From positions 93,787,904-93,851,903 of the forward strand of contig NC_090728.1 in the NCBI RefSeq assembly GCF_036898095.1: a stretch of DNA of 64,000 nt. The letters are read 5' to 3'. The position numbers and the translations under genes were made by a program. Below the pieces are notes generated by a model that saw only the letters and a list, made by a program, of their open reading frames with translations, was not told the origin of the DNA and did not search any database. This stretch comes from Palaemon carinicauda (lineage: Eukaryota; Arthropoda; Malacostraca; Decapoda; Palaemonidae). Of this stretch, positions 53,116 through 63,363 are shown in pieces (position 1 is the first letter of the stretch; each line of letters begins with the position of its first letter).

Positions 53116-53685
53116 GACGGCCTTGCCTAACACAAGCTAAAGAAGCAAGATACGGAGCAAAAGGATCTTCATTTTTGAGTAAATTATGATAAATAACTTT
53201 GTTTCCATTTTTCAATATCCATAAAGGAGCATGAAATTCATAATAAACAGGATTTATTAATATTGTCTTTGTAAAAATACAAAGAAAAACTTTGAACGCC
53301 CTCTGGCATTCACTCATTTTTACATTTGTTTTTCTCGTTTTCAGCAAGAATTTTATCATTTCAAAGATGAAAAGATAATTTCAACATCTTGCTAACATAA
53401 GGAAGAAGAAAATTTGCTCTATTAAGAGTTCAGAAGAGGGTAATATCGGTAGTGCAGAGAAAGAGAGAGAGAGAGAGAGTTGTGGATAGAGGAGCGGCTG
53501 CCTTGACTCACAGGAGCCAAAAGAAGCAGGATATTGAGCAAAAGGATCTTCATTTATGATTGAATTATAATAAATAACTTTATTTTTTCATTACTACAAA
53601 AAAATAAATATAAAATTCATAATAATCATGATTTATTAATATTGTCTTTGTAAAAATACAAAGAAAAACTTTGAATGCCCATATC

Positions 53686-55088
53686 TAAAAAACTATACTT
53701 ATTGACCTTCAAATTCAAGTTTCCTTAGTTTTGAATATAGCATTGAAATTTGGTATATAACTTAGAAATACATTATAAAACAATAAAATAAAGCCCTATT
53801 TCCAATTTTTGTTTCATATTTTTTTCTGAATTTTTTCCCCCTGACTTTTAGGTTTATTTTTTTACCATAATGAAAAAATTCCTATCTGGCAAAAAAATTA
53901 CTTTTAGAAAAAATAACTCTTCATATTATTAGAGATCTATATAGTGTAGTTATCCCAGATCTTAGTAATAATTATCAAGGAATGAAATAGAATTGAAAAG
54001 GTAATTTTTATGATAAATCGCCCTGGCGTCGCAAAACCGAAGGTCAGAGGCAAAATTCCTATGCAGTTTGGAGATGTCCTAAGTTACCTTACTAAGTGGT
54101 ATGAATGTCGAAGTCCTATCATTATATATCAGCATTAGCCAGCTAGACAGCCTTCAATGATGTTATACCAGCCTTACCAAGGTGTAGAAGCCCAAAGTTA
54201 ACCTTCCTTCGTATTTCATAACAATGTAATGATTGGAACTCGTTAATAATGAAATGAAGTTATCAAAATGGAGCCGGCAATAAACAGCACCTCCTTTTAT
54301 ATTATCAAGAGACAAATGTCTTGGACAGTAAAAGTACTTACGGAATTGTAGGAAAATCAACAAATATTATTTGGAGAGTAAGAAACATACTGTACACAAT
54401 TACTTGGATGCTGGCACTAACTAAGCATGCTTACATTTGCTAATTAAGTCATGAAAAGAAGAAAAAACCTTAATTCAGGTCATCTTAATATTCTTTAAAG
54501 TGAATTTTCATCACACGAGGATACATTGTTTATCGTACAGACGATGATTAAAGAATGGTGGTTGAGAGATTGTTGTCACATGATATGATGGCAAGGACTG
54601 GAGTGATGGTTCCTTCCTGGGATGCCGTGTGTGACGAAACTTTATCGCAGACTCTTTTCAGCTACTGCGGTGCTGTGGGAAGCTCAAATTAACCTGATCT
54701 TGCAAGGTCTCCCCTATATACACTGAGTCTGCGCCTTGCACACTCATACACTGACCTTAGAGTAGGGGAGACAATATTTCTTTGATGTTCATGTCGGATT
54801 AGACTCCGTATTCTAGGCTTTCACATGAAAGTCCTTGGAGACCACATAGCACATCCCCATAAAAAAGAAGTTTATCCTAAGTCAAAACTCCTCTTTGATT
54901 GATTCCAAATCTATTATCAAATTAGACTTAAACGGTAATTATATTTGAAAAGGAGAATTTTGAACGAGAGCTTAGAACATAATTTCTAAGGTAACTAAAT
55001 ATTCAATGGCATTTAAATAGGAGACTACATCTCAAAATTGTTTGTCTTTTTGAGGCATTACGCCTTTTAAAGACTAATTAGTAATTAC
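53686..55088. other. AT-rich non-coding stretch, possibly intron
   Basis: No gene is recognised. If the exon at 55089-55312 is real, this is the start of the downstream intron on the minus strand. Confidence 0.4.
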
Positions 55089-55312
55089 CTGAAACTCTGA
55101 GACCTGGTGCTATCTTGGGAAGGTGACATGCTCATGCGATCAGATTTACGGCTAGGGGAGTTCCTGTCAGTAAGCTGCGTTTCAGAGAGAGCTTGTGTTG
55201 AAAGTTGAATCTGCTGTGTTAACTGGTGAAGTTGCAAATCTAGTGCTGTGATGTCTCCTATGCTACGGCTTGATCCTTTACTTTCAAATCGTGATTCAAT
55301 TTCATGACTGAC
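55089..55312 (-). CDS. Probable internal exon of an unidentified host gene
   Basis: On the minus strand an acceptor (ACTTTCAG at 55313-55320) is followed by 224 nt open in only one frame, then a donor (TTTCAG|GTAATTAC, border 55089/55088). The peptide begins VSHEIESRFESKGSSRSIGD, continues with a Gln/Leu-rich helix-like part (LDLQLHQLTQQIQLSTQ) and ends Ser/Arg-rich (KSDRMSMSPSQDSTRSQS). Phases are 0 at the start and 2 at the end. Composition is less AT-rich than its surroundings and resembles the coiled-coil plus phospho-Ser tail of signalling or channel proteins, but I cannot name the family. The other two frames hit stops early. No neighbouring exon was found in the window. Confidence 0.6.
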
Positions 55313-55395
55313 CTGAAAGTTTGCAGAAATTTAATTTTAGCCTACATGAAACTGATCATGTCTTTTATATTACAAATGCATTTTTTTCTTAACTA

Positions 55396-57429
55396 CAATA
55401 TATTTCCGTGCATAAGACGACCTTTAGATAAGACGTGGCTGAAAATTATGGCAAATTTCAATGAATTTAGGTCATATCTACAATATAAGACAACTGAGGA
55501 ATTACAAAATCATCAGTGTATAGGCTAGCTTTTGCTGTATACTTAGAAATCCTAAGTAAATTAAATAAACTATTTCATAGCGTGCGTTTGCTAAACACGC
55601 CATCTAAAACCGAAACCATTGCTTTGTTTACGTTCCATCGCCAATCATAACGAACAAATGAATGCAAGTGATAACTAATGATACTTAGAGCTTTTAGTAA
55701 AGATGTTACATGTATTACAAATATTTTTCTAGCCATATCTCTAAAAATTCCTACGCGTCACATAACAGGAAAACCATTTTGTTTGCATTTAGTCAACAAT
55801 AAAGTTTATAACGCTAGTGACAGTATGATGTGACAGAAAAGATGATGCAAGATTGGAGAAAGAGTGATGATAATTCTAATCATGATGGAATTTTCATGAA
55901 AAATAAATAAGACAATCTAAATCTTACTATTACCGTTAATAACCCTTTTACCCCCAGGGCTATTTGGAACTTTCCAACCCTTAACCCCCTGGCATTTTTT
56001 TTTATTTTTAAGCACATTTTGTGTCGTTACTTACAATAACGACATGGGAAATCAATTGTTATTGAATACCCATGTTCATATTGTATATGGAAAATGTTCT
56101 TTTATATTACATTGCGTTAAGTGGAAATGTGCGTGTTTCTGTACAAATGAAGGTTTTGTTTATATTTAATTGTAATAAGCATTGTTACCAAGAAATATTG
56201 TCTTGTGAATAGTTGTATAAGTGGTTAACAATGCGATGTAAGTTGTTTCGTTCGGTTTGCGTTGAATAGTTGGTTTCGTTCGTTTTGTTGTTTTCTTTTG
56301 TCGTGAGCGAACGAAGCGGAAGTCATGACTTTGGGAGAGAAAGCGAACGCATTATTTTTACGACGAAGGCAACAGAGCTAACGGCGGGTAGTTGCTGCCT
56401 GTCACTTCTCAACGCTTGTAGTGTAGTCTTCAGTGTACTTAATCAGGATGAAGAGAATTTCATTTGATTAACGAAGCCGTTCCTTCCCAGTATTTAATGA
56501 AGTGGATGAATTAATCAACCGAAGTTTGGATGAGTTACCTTGGATGGGATAATTCGCTAGGGATATGCATATCTGTGCGTGGGATTCCGTGACTGTGTAA
56601 AATCAAATATTTATATGTGGTATCGTGGTTTACCCGTGCCTATTTGTAATCCGAACTTGGTAAGAACTTCATATGAAACCAAGTAAGTAAAAATTGGGGC
56701 AAAAGCTCAATAGAATATAGTATGACCATTTATCTTTGTAACACAACGCAATGAATTCCTAATGTAGAGAAAGGGTCTTGAGTTCTCTTAATGAATCTGG
56801 TGATTAGTAATTTTGTGAATGACTGAAGTCATTATATGTTGTTGCTTGTTTGACCGGAGTAAGTAACGATATTTTGCAATATATTTTTTTTTAAATTGCT
56901 CTACCAGCCTTAATTTTCGTCATAGAGCGGTCAGGTTGGTCTCATTATTTTGGAAAATGCCTGAAGTTTCTCATAAAGTTATAAAAAATATGCAAAAAAA
57001 TTTAAAAAAGTTTTTTTCAAGGACGTACCAGTACGTTCATGGGGGTAAAGGGATGAGTTTTGTGAATCGTACCAGTACGTCCATTGGGGGTAAAAGAAAG
57101 AGAAAGATGAAAGTTGCTGAGAACGCAGTCATAACTCGATGTTTAAATTTTGTCAGCTGGACTCACATATATAACAGTTGATTTCATTGTTATTATGGAA
57201 TATTTCCTCAAATAGGCTATTCATCATGAACTAATGCGAATAATATGAAAGGTAAATATGGTTTGGTTACCTTTATTATCAGTTATCATACCGAGGCCTA
57301 GGCTAGCCTACCAATAAACATCACTTGAAATTCAATGCGTGATTTTCATATCAATTGTATACGATGACCCCCAATTTTCAAGGGAGAATATTGGGATTTA
57401 AGGGTTGTCTTATATAAGAAAATATATGG
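55396..57429. mobile_element. DNA transposon with ATAAGACGACC-type ends
   Basis: The left end CAATATATTTCCGTGCATAAG continues ACGACCTTTAGATAAGAC. The right end reverse-complements to CCATATATTTTCTTATATAA followed by GACAACCC. These are imperfect TIRs; TA precedes the left end. Part of the interior (55560-55660) resembles the 3' region of the Tigger at 39.9 kb (GCGTTTgCTAAACACGC, TTTGTTTACGTTC), so it is probably a related pogo/Tigger. A second element (55943-57097) is nested in it. No transposase is recognisable. Confidence 0.6.
55943..57097. mobile_element. Non-autonomous element with CCCTTTTACCCCC ends, long form
   Basis: It starts CCCTTTTACCCCCAGGGCTA and ends in GGACGTACCAGTACG, ATGGGGGTAAAGGGATGAG and TTGGGGGTAAAAG. 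Both outer ends match the shorter copy at 57501-57809 very closely, while its 0.85-kb middle is absent there. The terminal CCCTTT and neighbouring TTAA suggest the piggyBac group; this is not proven. A 65-codon plus-strand frame at 56270 has no recognisable domain. Confidence 0.65.
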
Positions 57430-57500
57430 AAGTTTGATCAGAGATAAGACAGACTGTATACATTGCTAGATTCCTCAAAAGAAATAAAGGTTTTTCTTAA

Positions 57501-57809
57501 CCCTTTCACCCCCAGGCTATTTGGAACTTTCCAACCCTTAACCTCCAGGGGTTATTTTTTTTCAAGCTCATTTTGCAATATATATTTTCTTTAAATTAAT
57601 CTAACAGCCTTAATTTTTGTCATAAAGAGGTCAGGTTGGTCTCATTCTCTTGGAAAATGCCTGAAGTTTCTCAAATAATTATCAAAAATATGCAAAAAAA
57701 AAAAAAATTTAAGAAAGCAGTTTTTTTGCAAGGACGTACCGGTACGTCCATGGTGGTAAAGGGATGAGTTTTGTGAAACGTATTAGTACGTCCTTTGGGG
57801 GTAAAAGGG
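57501..57809. mobile_element. Short MITE with CCCTTT ends next to TTAA
   Basis: It begins CCCTTTCACCCCCAGGCTAT right after TTAA (57497-57500) and ends TTTGGGGGTAAAAGGG at 57809. It is a deletion form of the element at 55943-57097. It contains a perfect 18-bp palindrome, GGACGTACCGGTACGTCC, at 57732-57749. The right flank is ATTA, not TTAA. Confidence 0.75.
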
Positions 57810-57949
57810 ATTAGTAAAAGAAATAAAAATTCAATTACTCAAATAAAAATTTTAATATAATATCCAGTAAATATATATTGCCAATTTATTATTGACTAGA
57901 AAATAAACAATTAAAAAGGCAGTTTAATTGAATTGAGGAATTTAAAAAA

Positions 57950-58245
57950 GGGATTTTGATGTAGGAAAAATCTATTTCTGGGCGAGGGACCTGTGCCGCC
58001 CAGTGAATAAGCTCCTATTAGCACTTATTCTTAGGTAATTTACTGCTAAATATACCAGAGAAAAAATGTAAAGGAGTGCTAGGTTAACTAGCTCGCTCAC
58101 CTATTGGTGTCGGTATGGAATTGGGCGTATAATCCAGAGGTCCCGCACTATTTAGATTCAGCCACGACAAAGACCCCAATAGAGGAGAGCCGTTCAACCT
58201 CACTCGGCACCACCAACTCTGCATCCGCTCAGAACCCAACTCCTT
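57950..58245. repeat. DIRS B left inverted terminal repeat (3' end of element)
   Basis: Reverse complement of 63364-63633, sharing CTAGGTTAACTAGCTCGCTC and AACCTCACTCGGCACCACCA. Its outer tip (GGGATTTTGATGTAGG) is longer than the right one by about 26 bp. The tip word GGGATTTTGA is the same as in copy A. Confidence 0.92.
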
Positions 58246-58289
58246 AGCACCCAAAGTTTGGGGACTCCAAGGGAGAGGAGCTGGGAGGG

Positions 58290-58380
58290 TTCACTGGGCG
58301 GCACAGGTCCCTCGCCCAGAAATAGATTTTTCCTACGTCAAAATCCCTTTTCTGGGCTTGAACCTGTGCCGGCCAGTGAA
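58290..58380. repeat. DIRS B internal complementary region
   Basis: It joins the reverse complements of the left tip (ending CGTCAAAATCCC) and the right tip (starting TTTTCTGGGCTTGAACCTGT). It defines both element ends, as in copy A. Confidence 0.92.
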
Positions 58381-58696
58381 TATATACAAGAGAAATGTCA
58401 CCAAACTTGAAAAATAAAGGAAAAAACATAAACATAAGGGAGACACAAGTTACTTTAATCAGAGATGAGTGCCAAAAACAGCTATAAGGGTACCTTAAAA
58501 AGAACATAAATCCACTTGGTAGAACAATTGACAAAAAAGGTAAGGTATAATAATGCCGTGATATATACAGATACTCAGGAGTCAAAAATTTACAAATATA
58601 GTAATAGTAATCAGGTGCGAAACCAACGAATACAAATAGGGTATAAATGAGGCAGGTAAGGGGGAGAGATAAAATGACAAGGAATTAACATGTGAG

Positions 58697-61450
58697 TTAC
58701 CTGGGGGTAACTACGCTCCCTGCAGCTACTGTAGGAAATTTAAGGGCTTCCAAATGTTTAAGATAGTGTTTCTTGAACACTGACGGTGACTTCCACCCTG
58801 TATACCTAGAAAGATCCGTAAAATTCAAGTGGTGAAAAAAGTTCATCGAAGTAGCAACCGCTCTGATATCATGTGCAAGAGGAAAAGAGTCAGGGCTAGC
58901 TTGTTTAATAAAATACAAAATTTGTTGCCTGATCCCTTTAATGGTAATGGTACCGCCTTGTTCTCTAACGAATAGAGGCCCGGAGGAGTTAGAGGAGGTC
59001 CGGGATAAATAAGACTTAAGAGTAGTAACAGGGCACAGAGACGGATCTTGCGTGAGGGGAACAATTTTCCAGGAGGACCATCTGTTCTGAGGGTCTTCGT
59101 TCTTAGCTAAAAAGAATTTGTTAGGTGAAAGAAGGACCTCTCCCGAAGGAAGGAACTCAATATGACCCGGGTCTCTTGACAAAGCTGCCAGTTCAGAAAT
59201 TCTTGCCCCGGAAGCCAAACTCACAAGGAAAAGTGTTTTCCTGAGAAGGTTAATATAATCATAAGAACTGTTAATGGTATCAGAAGCCAATTTGAGCACA
59301 TCATTAAGGAACCAGGTAACCGGGGTAGGACGAGTAACCGGTTTCAGTCTGGCACAGGCTTTCGGAATTGAAGCTAACAAAGAGTCGGTTAAGTCTATGT
59401 TAAAACCCACTAGGAAGATCTTTTTCAAAGCAGATTTAATAGTGGTGATAGTATTGGCTGCCAGACCTGATTCTAATAAAGTTCTAAAGAAAGTGACTGT
59501 AAGGTTCAAGTTCATACAGTGTACGTCTGAGTCTATCAGAAATTTAGCCAACTTTTTAACCGCAGAATCATATTGGCGGATGGTGGAATCCCGTTTATCT
59601 GATTCTAGGAACAGGGTGTTTTGAGGATCGATATTGGCACCATGCATGGCCGCAAACTTCATGAAGTCCATAAAGTTAGGGCGCTCTGAATGTTTGAGAA
59701 AGCGTACACAACGCGTGTTTGTACTATCTGAGACAGAACCGGATTGGGTATCGGGTGAGGATGTAGTCTCAACTCTCGCAGGAGAGGGTACCAATTGCTC
59801 TTGGGCCAGTTGGGTGCGACCAAGGCTACTCGTCCCTTGAAGGATCTCAGTTTGTCTAGGACTTTCAGTAAAAGATTCACCGGGGGAAAGAGATAAATCC
59901 TTTCCCAGATGTCCCAATTCTGTGACATGGCGTCTGTGGCGTAGGCCTGAGGGTCTAGATTGGGAGCCACATATACTCTCAATTTGTGGTTGGACTCCGT
60001 GGCGAAGAGGTCCACTTGGAGACCCGGAACCCGAGAGAGAATCCACCGGAATGACTTTAGATCGAGTGACCATTCCGATTCTAGAGGGGAGGTCCGGGAC
60101 AAGGCGTCTGCAACTACGTTCCGGACTCCCGCCAGGTGGACAGCTGAAAGATGCCAACGGTTCGAGGCTGCTAGGGAGAATATGGCTACTAGAACATGGT
60201 TCAGAGGCCCTGATTTTGATCCGCCTCTGTTGAGGCAGCGGACCACCACTTCGCTGTCGAGAACCAGACGAAGGTGTTGTCTCTTGGATGGAGCGAGACG
60301 TTTCAGGGTTAGAAGAACTGCCATGGCCTCCAGCACATTGATGTGAAATTGGCGGAATAAGGGAGACCAAAGACCTTGAACTTTCCTGAGCTGAGAATAG
60401 CCTCCCCAACCTGATAGGGATGCGTCCGTGTGAATGATTAACTTCGGAGGCGGAAATCGAAGGGGAACTGACTTTGACAGATTGTTGGCCCTTGTACAAG
60501 GTAGAAGTCTTTCCCGGAGAATGGGAGGAAGGCGGACTTTCCTGTCCCGGAGCTTCCGGTTCGCCCTCGAACGCCAGACACGATTGATATCTTTCAATTT
60601 TGCTTTCAGAAGTAGATCCGTCACTGAAGCAAATTGAAGGGACCCTAGGATCCTCTCTTGGAGTCGTCTGGAACTTACTTTGTCTTTGAGAAAGCGTTTG
60701 GTGTTCATTGCAATCTCTAACCTCTTGGGTTTGGGAAGACACAGAGTGTGAGATATAAGATCCCATTGCAGGCCGAGCCATTGGAACTTTGATTTCGGAA
60801 GAAGATGGGACTTCTTGAAGTTGATCTGGAAGCCTAGAGATTGAAGGTATTGGATGACTTTGTGAGTGGCTTTTAGGCAATTTTGGGAGGTGTCTGACCA
60901 AATGAGCCAGTCGTCCAGGTAGGCTACTACTTGAATCCCTTGATTTCTGAGTTCCTGAACAGCAACTTCTGCTAACTTTGTGAAGATCCTTGGGGCGATG
61001 TTGAGCCCGAAAGGCATCACCTTGAAGGAGTAATTTTTGTTTCCTAGGCGGAAGCCTAGATACGGACGGAAGTGTCTCGCTATCGGAACGTGATAATAGG
61101 CGTCTGTAAGATCGATAGAGGTGGTGACGGCCCCACGGGGAAGTAAGGTCCGCACCTGCGAGACGGTAAGCATTCGAAACTTGTCGCATTGAATGGACAA
61201 GTTGAGAAGGGATGGGTCTAGAATCACTCTTCTCTTGTCCGAATCCTTCTTCGGGACACTGAACAGCCGACCCTGAAACTTCAGGTGTTTCGTTTCTTGT
61301 ATGGCGTTCTTTTGTAACAGGTCCTGGACAAATTCGACTAGGTCCGGAGTGGAATGCTGATGAAATCTGTTCGGTGGAGGAGGTCCTTGAATCCAACTCC
61401 ACCCCAGTCCCTTGGAGATGATACTGAAAGCCCAGGGACTGAACCTCCAT
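58697..61450 (-). CDS. DIRS B tyrosine recombinase frame (917 codons)
   Basis: The catalytic domain is closely related to copy A. Seen: DSTIRQYDSAVKKLAKFL, Arg750 in SGARISEL, His860-x-x-Arg863 in LAHDIRAVA, Trp in TGWKSP and Tyr896 in KKHYL. The last 171 residues align with copy A without a gap. As in copy A, the first 590 codons lie over the RT/RNase H gene in another frame and contain no stop, although the peptide there is poorly conserved except around SPWGRHHLYRSYRRLLSR, where the overlapping RT sequence is most conserved. The recombinase domain itself starts near the RT stop. Confidence 0.9.
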   Translation of the reverse strand: MEVQSLGFQYHLQGTGVELDSRTSSTEQISSAFHSGPSRICPGPVTKERHTRNETPEVSGSAVQCPEEGFGQEKSDSRPIPSQLVHSMRQVSNAYRLAGADLTSPWGRHHLYRSYRRLLSRSDSETLPSVSRLPPRKQKLLLQGDAFRAQHRPKDLHKVSRSCCSGTQKSRDSSSSLPGRLAHLVRHLPKLPKSHSQSHPIPSISRLPDQLQEVPSSSEIKVPMARPAMGSYISHSVSSQTQEVRDCNEHQTLSQRQSKFQTTPREDPRVPSICFSDGSTSESKIERYQSCLAFEGEPEAPGQESPPSSHSPGKTSTLYKGQQSVKVSSPSISASEVNHSHGRIPIRLGRLFSAQESSRSLVSLIPPISHQCAGGHGSSSNPETSRSIQETTPSSGSRQRSGGPLPQQRRIKIRASEPCSSSHILPSSLEPLASFSCPPGGSPERSCRRLVPDLPSRIGMVTRSKVIPVDSLSGSGSPSGPLRHGVQPQIESICGSQSRPSGLRHRRHVTELGHLGKDLSLSPGESFTESPRQTEILQGTSSLGRTQLAQEQLVPSPARVETTSSPDTQSGSVSDSTNTRCVRFLKHSERPNFMDFMKFAAMHGANIDPQNTLFLESDKRDSTIRQYDSAVKKLAKFLIDSDVHCMNLNLTVTFFRTLLESGLAANTITTIKSALKKIFLVGFNIDLTDSLLASIPKACARLKPVTRPTPVTWFLNDVLKLASDTINSSYDYINLLRKTLFLVSLASGARISELAALSRDPGHIEFLPSGEVLLSPNKFFLAKNEDPQNRWSSWKIVPLTQDPSLCPVTTLKSYLSRTSSNSSGPLFVREQGGTITIKGIRQQILYFIKQASPDSFPLAHDIRAVATSMNFFHHLNFTDLSRYTGWKSPSVFKKHYLKHLEALKFPTVAAGSVVTPR

Positions 61451-61878
61451 TTGTCGCGGAAGGCATAAAGCCTCCCCCCTACCCGCTGCACCTCAGTATT
61501 GGCTTGAGGAGTTGCCTCCACGTCCGCCTCGGAAGTTCTTTCCCTTGCGAAAGAATCTACCTCTACCTCTGTTCTGGTATGAACCACGGTGGTAGCCTCT
61601 ACCTCTGTTATAACCCTGGGAAGAGCCTTGAGCCTCATAAGATTGGTTAAAGGCTGGAGAGGTGGTGGAGGCACCGGGAAGCTGGCTCTTAGGGAGTAGA
61701 ACGGTGACGTAGTCGTCCGAGGAAGGAGCCTGAGAGGTGGAAGGCTGTGCAGGAACAGCAGGAGATGGAGGGAGAGGCTGCCGGAAAACGGACGAGCTAC
61801 TCTGCTGTTGCCGGAACTGAGTGGAGGTATACGGGCGGAGCTTCTTCCTACCCCGGGCTTGGTAACTTGCGGGATCAT
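59659..61878 (-). CDS. DIRS B reverse transcriptase / RNase H
   Basis: Motifs in order: VGGRLYAFRDKWRFSPWAF just after the gag stop, GRLFSVPKK, TSIDLTDAYYH, MPFGLNIAPRIF and YLDDWLIWS with the catalytic Asp pair. The RNase H part has IHTDASLSGWGGY, LEAM, LDSEVV and ADALSR. The C-terminal part with VDLFATESN and YLFPPVNLL matches copy A and may be the degenerate methyltransferase-like region of DIRS1 elements (tentative). An ATG at 61878 lies inside gag in another frame, so the first 130 residues are probably not a real N-terminus. Confidence 0.92.
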   Translation of the reverse strand: MIPQVTKPGVGRSSARIPPLSSGNSRVARPFSGSLSLHLLLFLHSLPPLRLLPRTTTSPFYSLRASFPVPPPPLQPLTNLMRLKALPRVITEVEATTVVHTRTEVEVDSFARERTSEADVEATPQANTEVQRVGGRLYAFRDKWRFSPWAFSIISKGLGWSWIQGPPPPNRFHQHSTPDLVEFVQDLLQKNAIQETKHLKFQGRLFSVPKKDSDKRRVILDPSLLNLSIQCDKFRMLTVSQVRTLLPRGAVTTSIDLTDAYYHVPIARHFRPYLGFRLGNKNYSFKVMPFGLNIAPRIFTKLAEVAVQELRNQGIQVVAYLDDWLIWSDTSQNCLKATHKVIQYLQSLGFQINFKKSHLLPKSKFQWLGLQWDLISHTLCLPKPKRLEIAMNTKRFLKDKVSSRRLQERILGSLQFASVTDLLLKAKLKDINRVWRSRANRKLRDRKVRLPPILRERLLPCTRANNLSKSVPLRFPPPKLIIHTDASLSGWGGYSQLRKVQGLWSPLFRQFHINVLEAMAVLLTLKRLAPSKRQHLRLVLDSEVVVRCLNRGGSKSGPLNHVLVAIFSLAASNRWHLSAVHLAGVRNVVADALSRTSPLESEWSLDLKSFRWILSRVPGLQVDLFATESNHKLRVYVAPNLDPQAYATDAMSQNWDIWERIYLFPPVNLLLKVLDKLRSFKGRVALVAPNWPKSNWYPLLRELRLHPHPIPNPVLSQIVQTRVVYAFSNIQSALTLWTS

Positions 61879-63091
61879 ATTTCCGCTTAGGAGTCAAACC
61901 CCAACGGGCTTTAAGGCTCTGATTAACTCTAGTAGCCTCTGTCAAGACTTCCTCCACAAGATCCTCAGGGAAAAGATTTGGACCCCAACAAGAGGACCGG
62001 ATAAGTTTATTCGGCTCGTGCCTAATAGTCGCCTCAGCCAGGACGTGTTTGCGGCACCTACGTTTAGCAAGAGCAAAGTCATATAAGTCAAAATATAACG
62101 ACTGCAAAGTAGCCTTATTGAGAGACTTAAAGATACTCTCAGTAACATAAGTTAAGGCTATCGACTCCGTAGAAGTGGCCAAGTTCAAAGTTCGACCAAC
62201 ACGTAGGCGGGAATCATACTCCTGTTTAATAAGGGATTCCGGGAGACGGGGAAGCCGTTCACTAAAAATCACTGACGCACAGTCCGCTGTTAGCTTGCCA
62301 GAAGTAAAGGTGGTATGGACATTGTCCCAACACTCATTATCTGAAGGAAGAAGGAGGGAGATCGGATCTACCTCTCGGATGGGAGGCAAGGGCTTCTCCT
62401 CCAGAGCGTATTGAAAAGCAAGCTCTGCAATCTTAGTGACGCATGGAGTCACGGTATTCTTGTCCATTAGGAACATTGTGAAAGAACTTTTATGAGGCGT
62501 CAACATGGTATTGGTGCAACCTATATCATTTAGAAACCTAGCCCAAACAGATTGGGCTTGTTCCTTTGGGAAAATGACGGTCTCTTTGGGGACCTTATCC
62601 AGCCGAACCAGAGCTTCCTCGGTAAGCCTGGCATAACCATGAAATGGAAATGCGAGACCAGGAGGAAAGAATTCAAAATCCTCTAGTGGACGAGTACCAA
62701 GACCTTCCAACGTTAACATCCCGTCTGAGAATGGGGAATGAAGAGCCATGCGCCAAGGGTTATTCTTGGTAAACGGCGGAAGCTTAGAGGCATCCGGGAT
62801 GAGAGAGCTTTGAACTCGCTCCGGAGCACCATGCTCTAATGCCCCAAGTCTCTGACCAATGTTAGAGAACATCGTGTCCATCTTGGCCTGCATTTCTGAC
62901 ACAATCTTAGATTGCATCTCCGACACAATGCGAAGCATGGCTGATTCGGAAAGGCCCGGGTTAGGAGCAGAAGTGGCGGATTGTACTACCGGGTCGTGAG
63001 ACTTAGAGGAGGAGCCGGAAGCCTTAGATGACAGGTTTGTATTGGATTTAGAACTATGGGAAGCCTTGTGGGGCTTACGAGCTTTTGGCAA
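61493..63091 (-). CDS. DIRS B gag-like protein (532 codons)
   Basis: Paralogue of the copy A gag. Shared blocks: DASKLPPF.KNNPWRMALH, TLEGLGTRPLEDFEF, PPGLAFPF, RLDKVPKETVIFPKEQAQS, CRKHVLAEATIRHEPNKLI. The N-terminal part has a coiled-coil-like repeat (IVSEMQSKIVSEMQAKMDT). The C-terminus is Arg/Gly-rich (RGRGYHRGSYQNRGRG). The listed start is TTG. The frame is open upstream to a TGA near 63190 with no ATG, so initiation probably uses an upstream exon or an internal ATG; I could not identify a convincing splice pair here. A 23-codon upstream frame from an ATG near 63293 (MASTSVSQETPSKL) could be the first exon. Confidence 0.85.
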   Translation of the reverse strand: MPKARKPHKASHSSKSNTNLSSKASGSSSKSHDPVVQSATSAPNPGLSESAMLRIVSEMQSKIVSEMQAKMDTMFSNIGQRLGALEHGAPERVQSSLIPDASKLPPFTKNNPWRMALHSPFSDGMLTLEGLGTRPLEDFEFFPPGLAFPFHGYARLTEEALVRLDKVPKETVIFPKEQAQSVWARFLNDIGCTNTMLTPHKSSFTMFLMDKNTVTPCVTKIAELAFQYALEEKPLPPIREVDPISLLLPSDNECWDNVHTTFTSGKLTADCASVIFSERLPRLPESLIKQEYDSRLRVGRTLNLATSTESIALTYVTESIFKSLNKATLQSLYFDLYDFALAKRRCRKHVLAEATIRHEPNKLIRSSCWGPNLFPEDLVEEVLTEATRVNQSLKARWGLTPKRKYDPASYQARGRKKLRPYTSTQFRQQQSSSSVFRQPLPPSPAVPAQPSTSQAPSSDDYVTVLLPKSQLPGASTTSPAFNQSYEAQGSSQGYNRGRGYHRGSYQNRGRGRFFRKGKNFRGGRGGNSSSQY

Positions 63092-63363
63092 AGTTCTAGA
63101 TTTAGACTTATCTTTGGGGGGAACCGGGTGTGATCGGTGAGACGAATCGCGGTCCCCAGCAAGACCGAGATGATCGAAGAGAATAAACTCTCATAACTTA
63201 AAATATTACACGATCTAGATTGCTCAAAACACAGCAAAACATAGCTTGGTACTTAACTTAGACGGTGTCTCCTGGGAAACCGATGTAGAAGCCATAATCC
63301 ACGAAAAATAAGGCAAAAACACGAGAGCACAAACTAGCGGGTTACCACACAGGCGTGCTAAAA

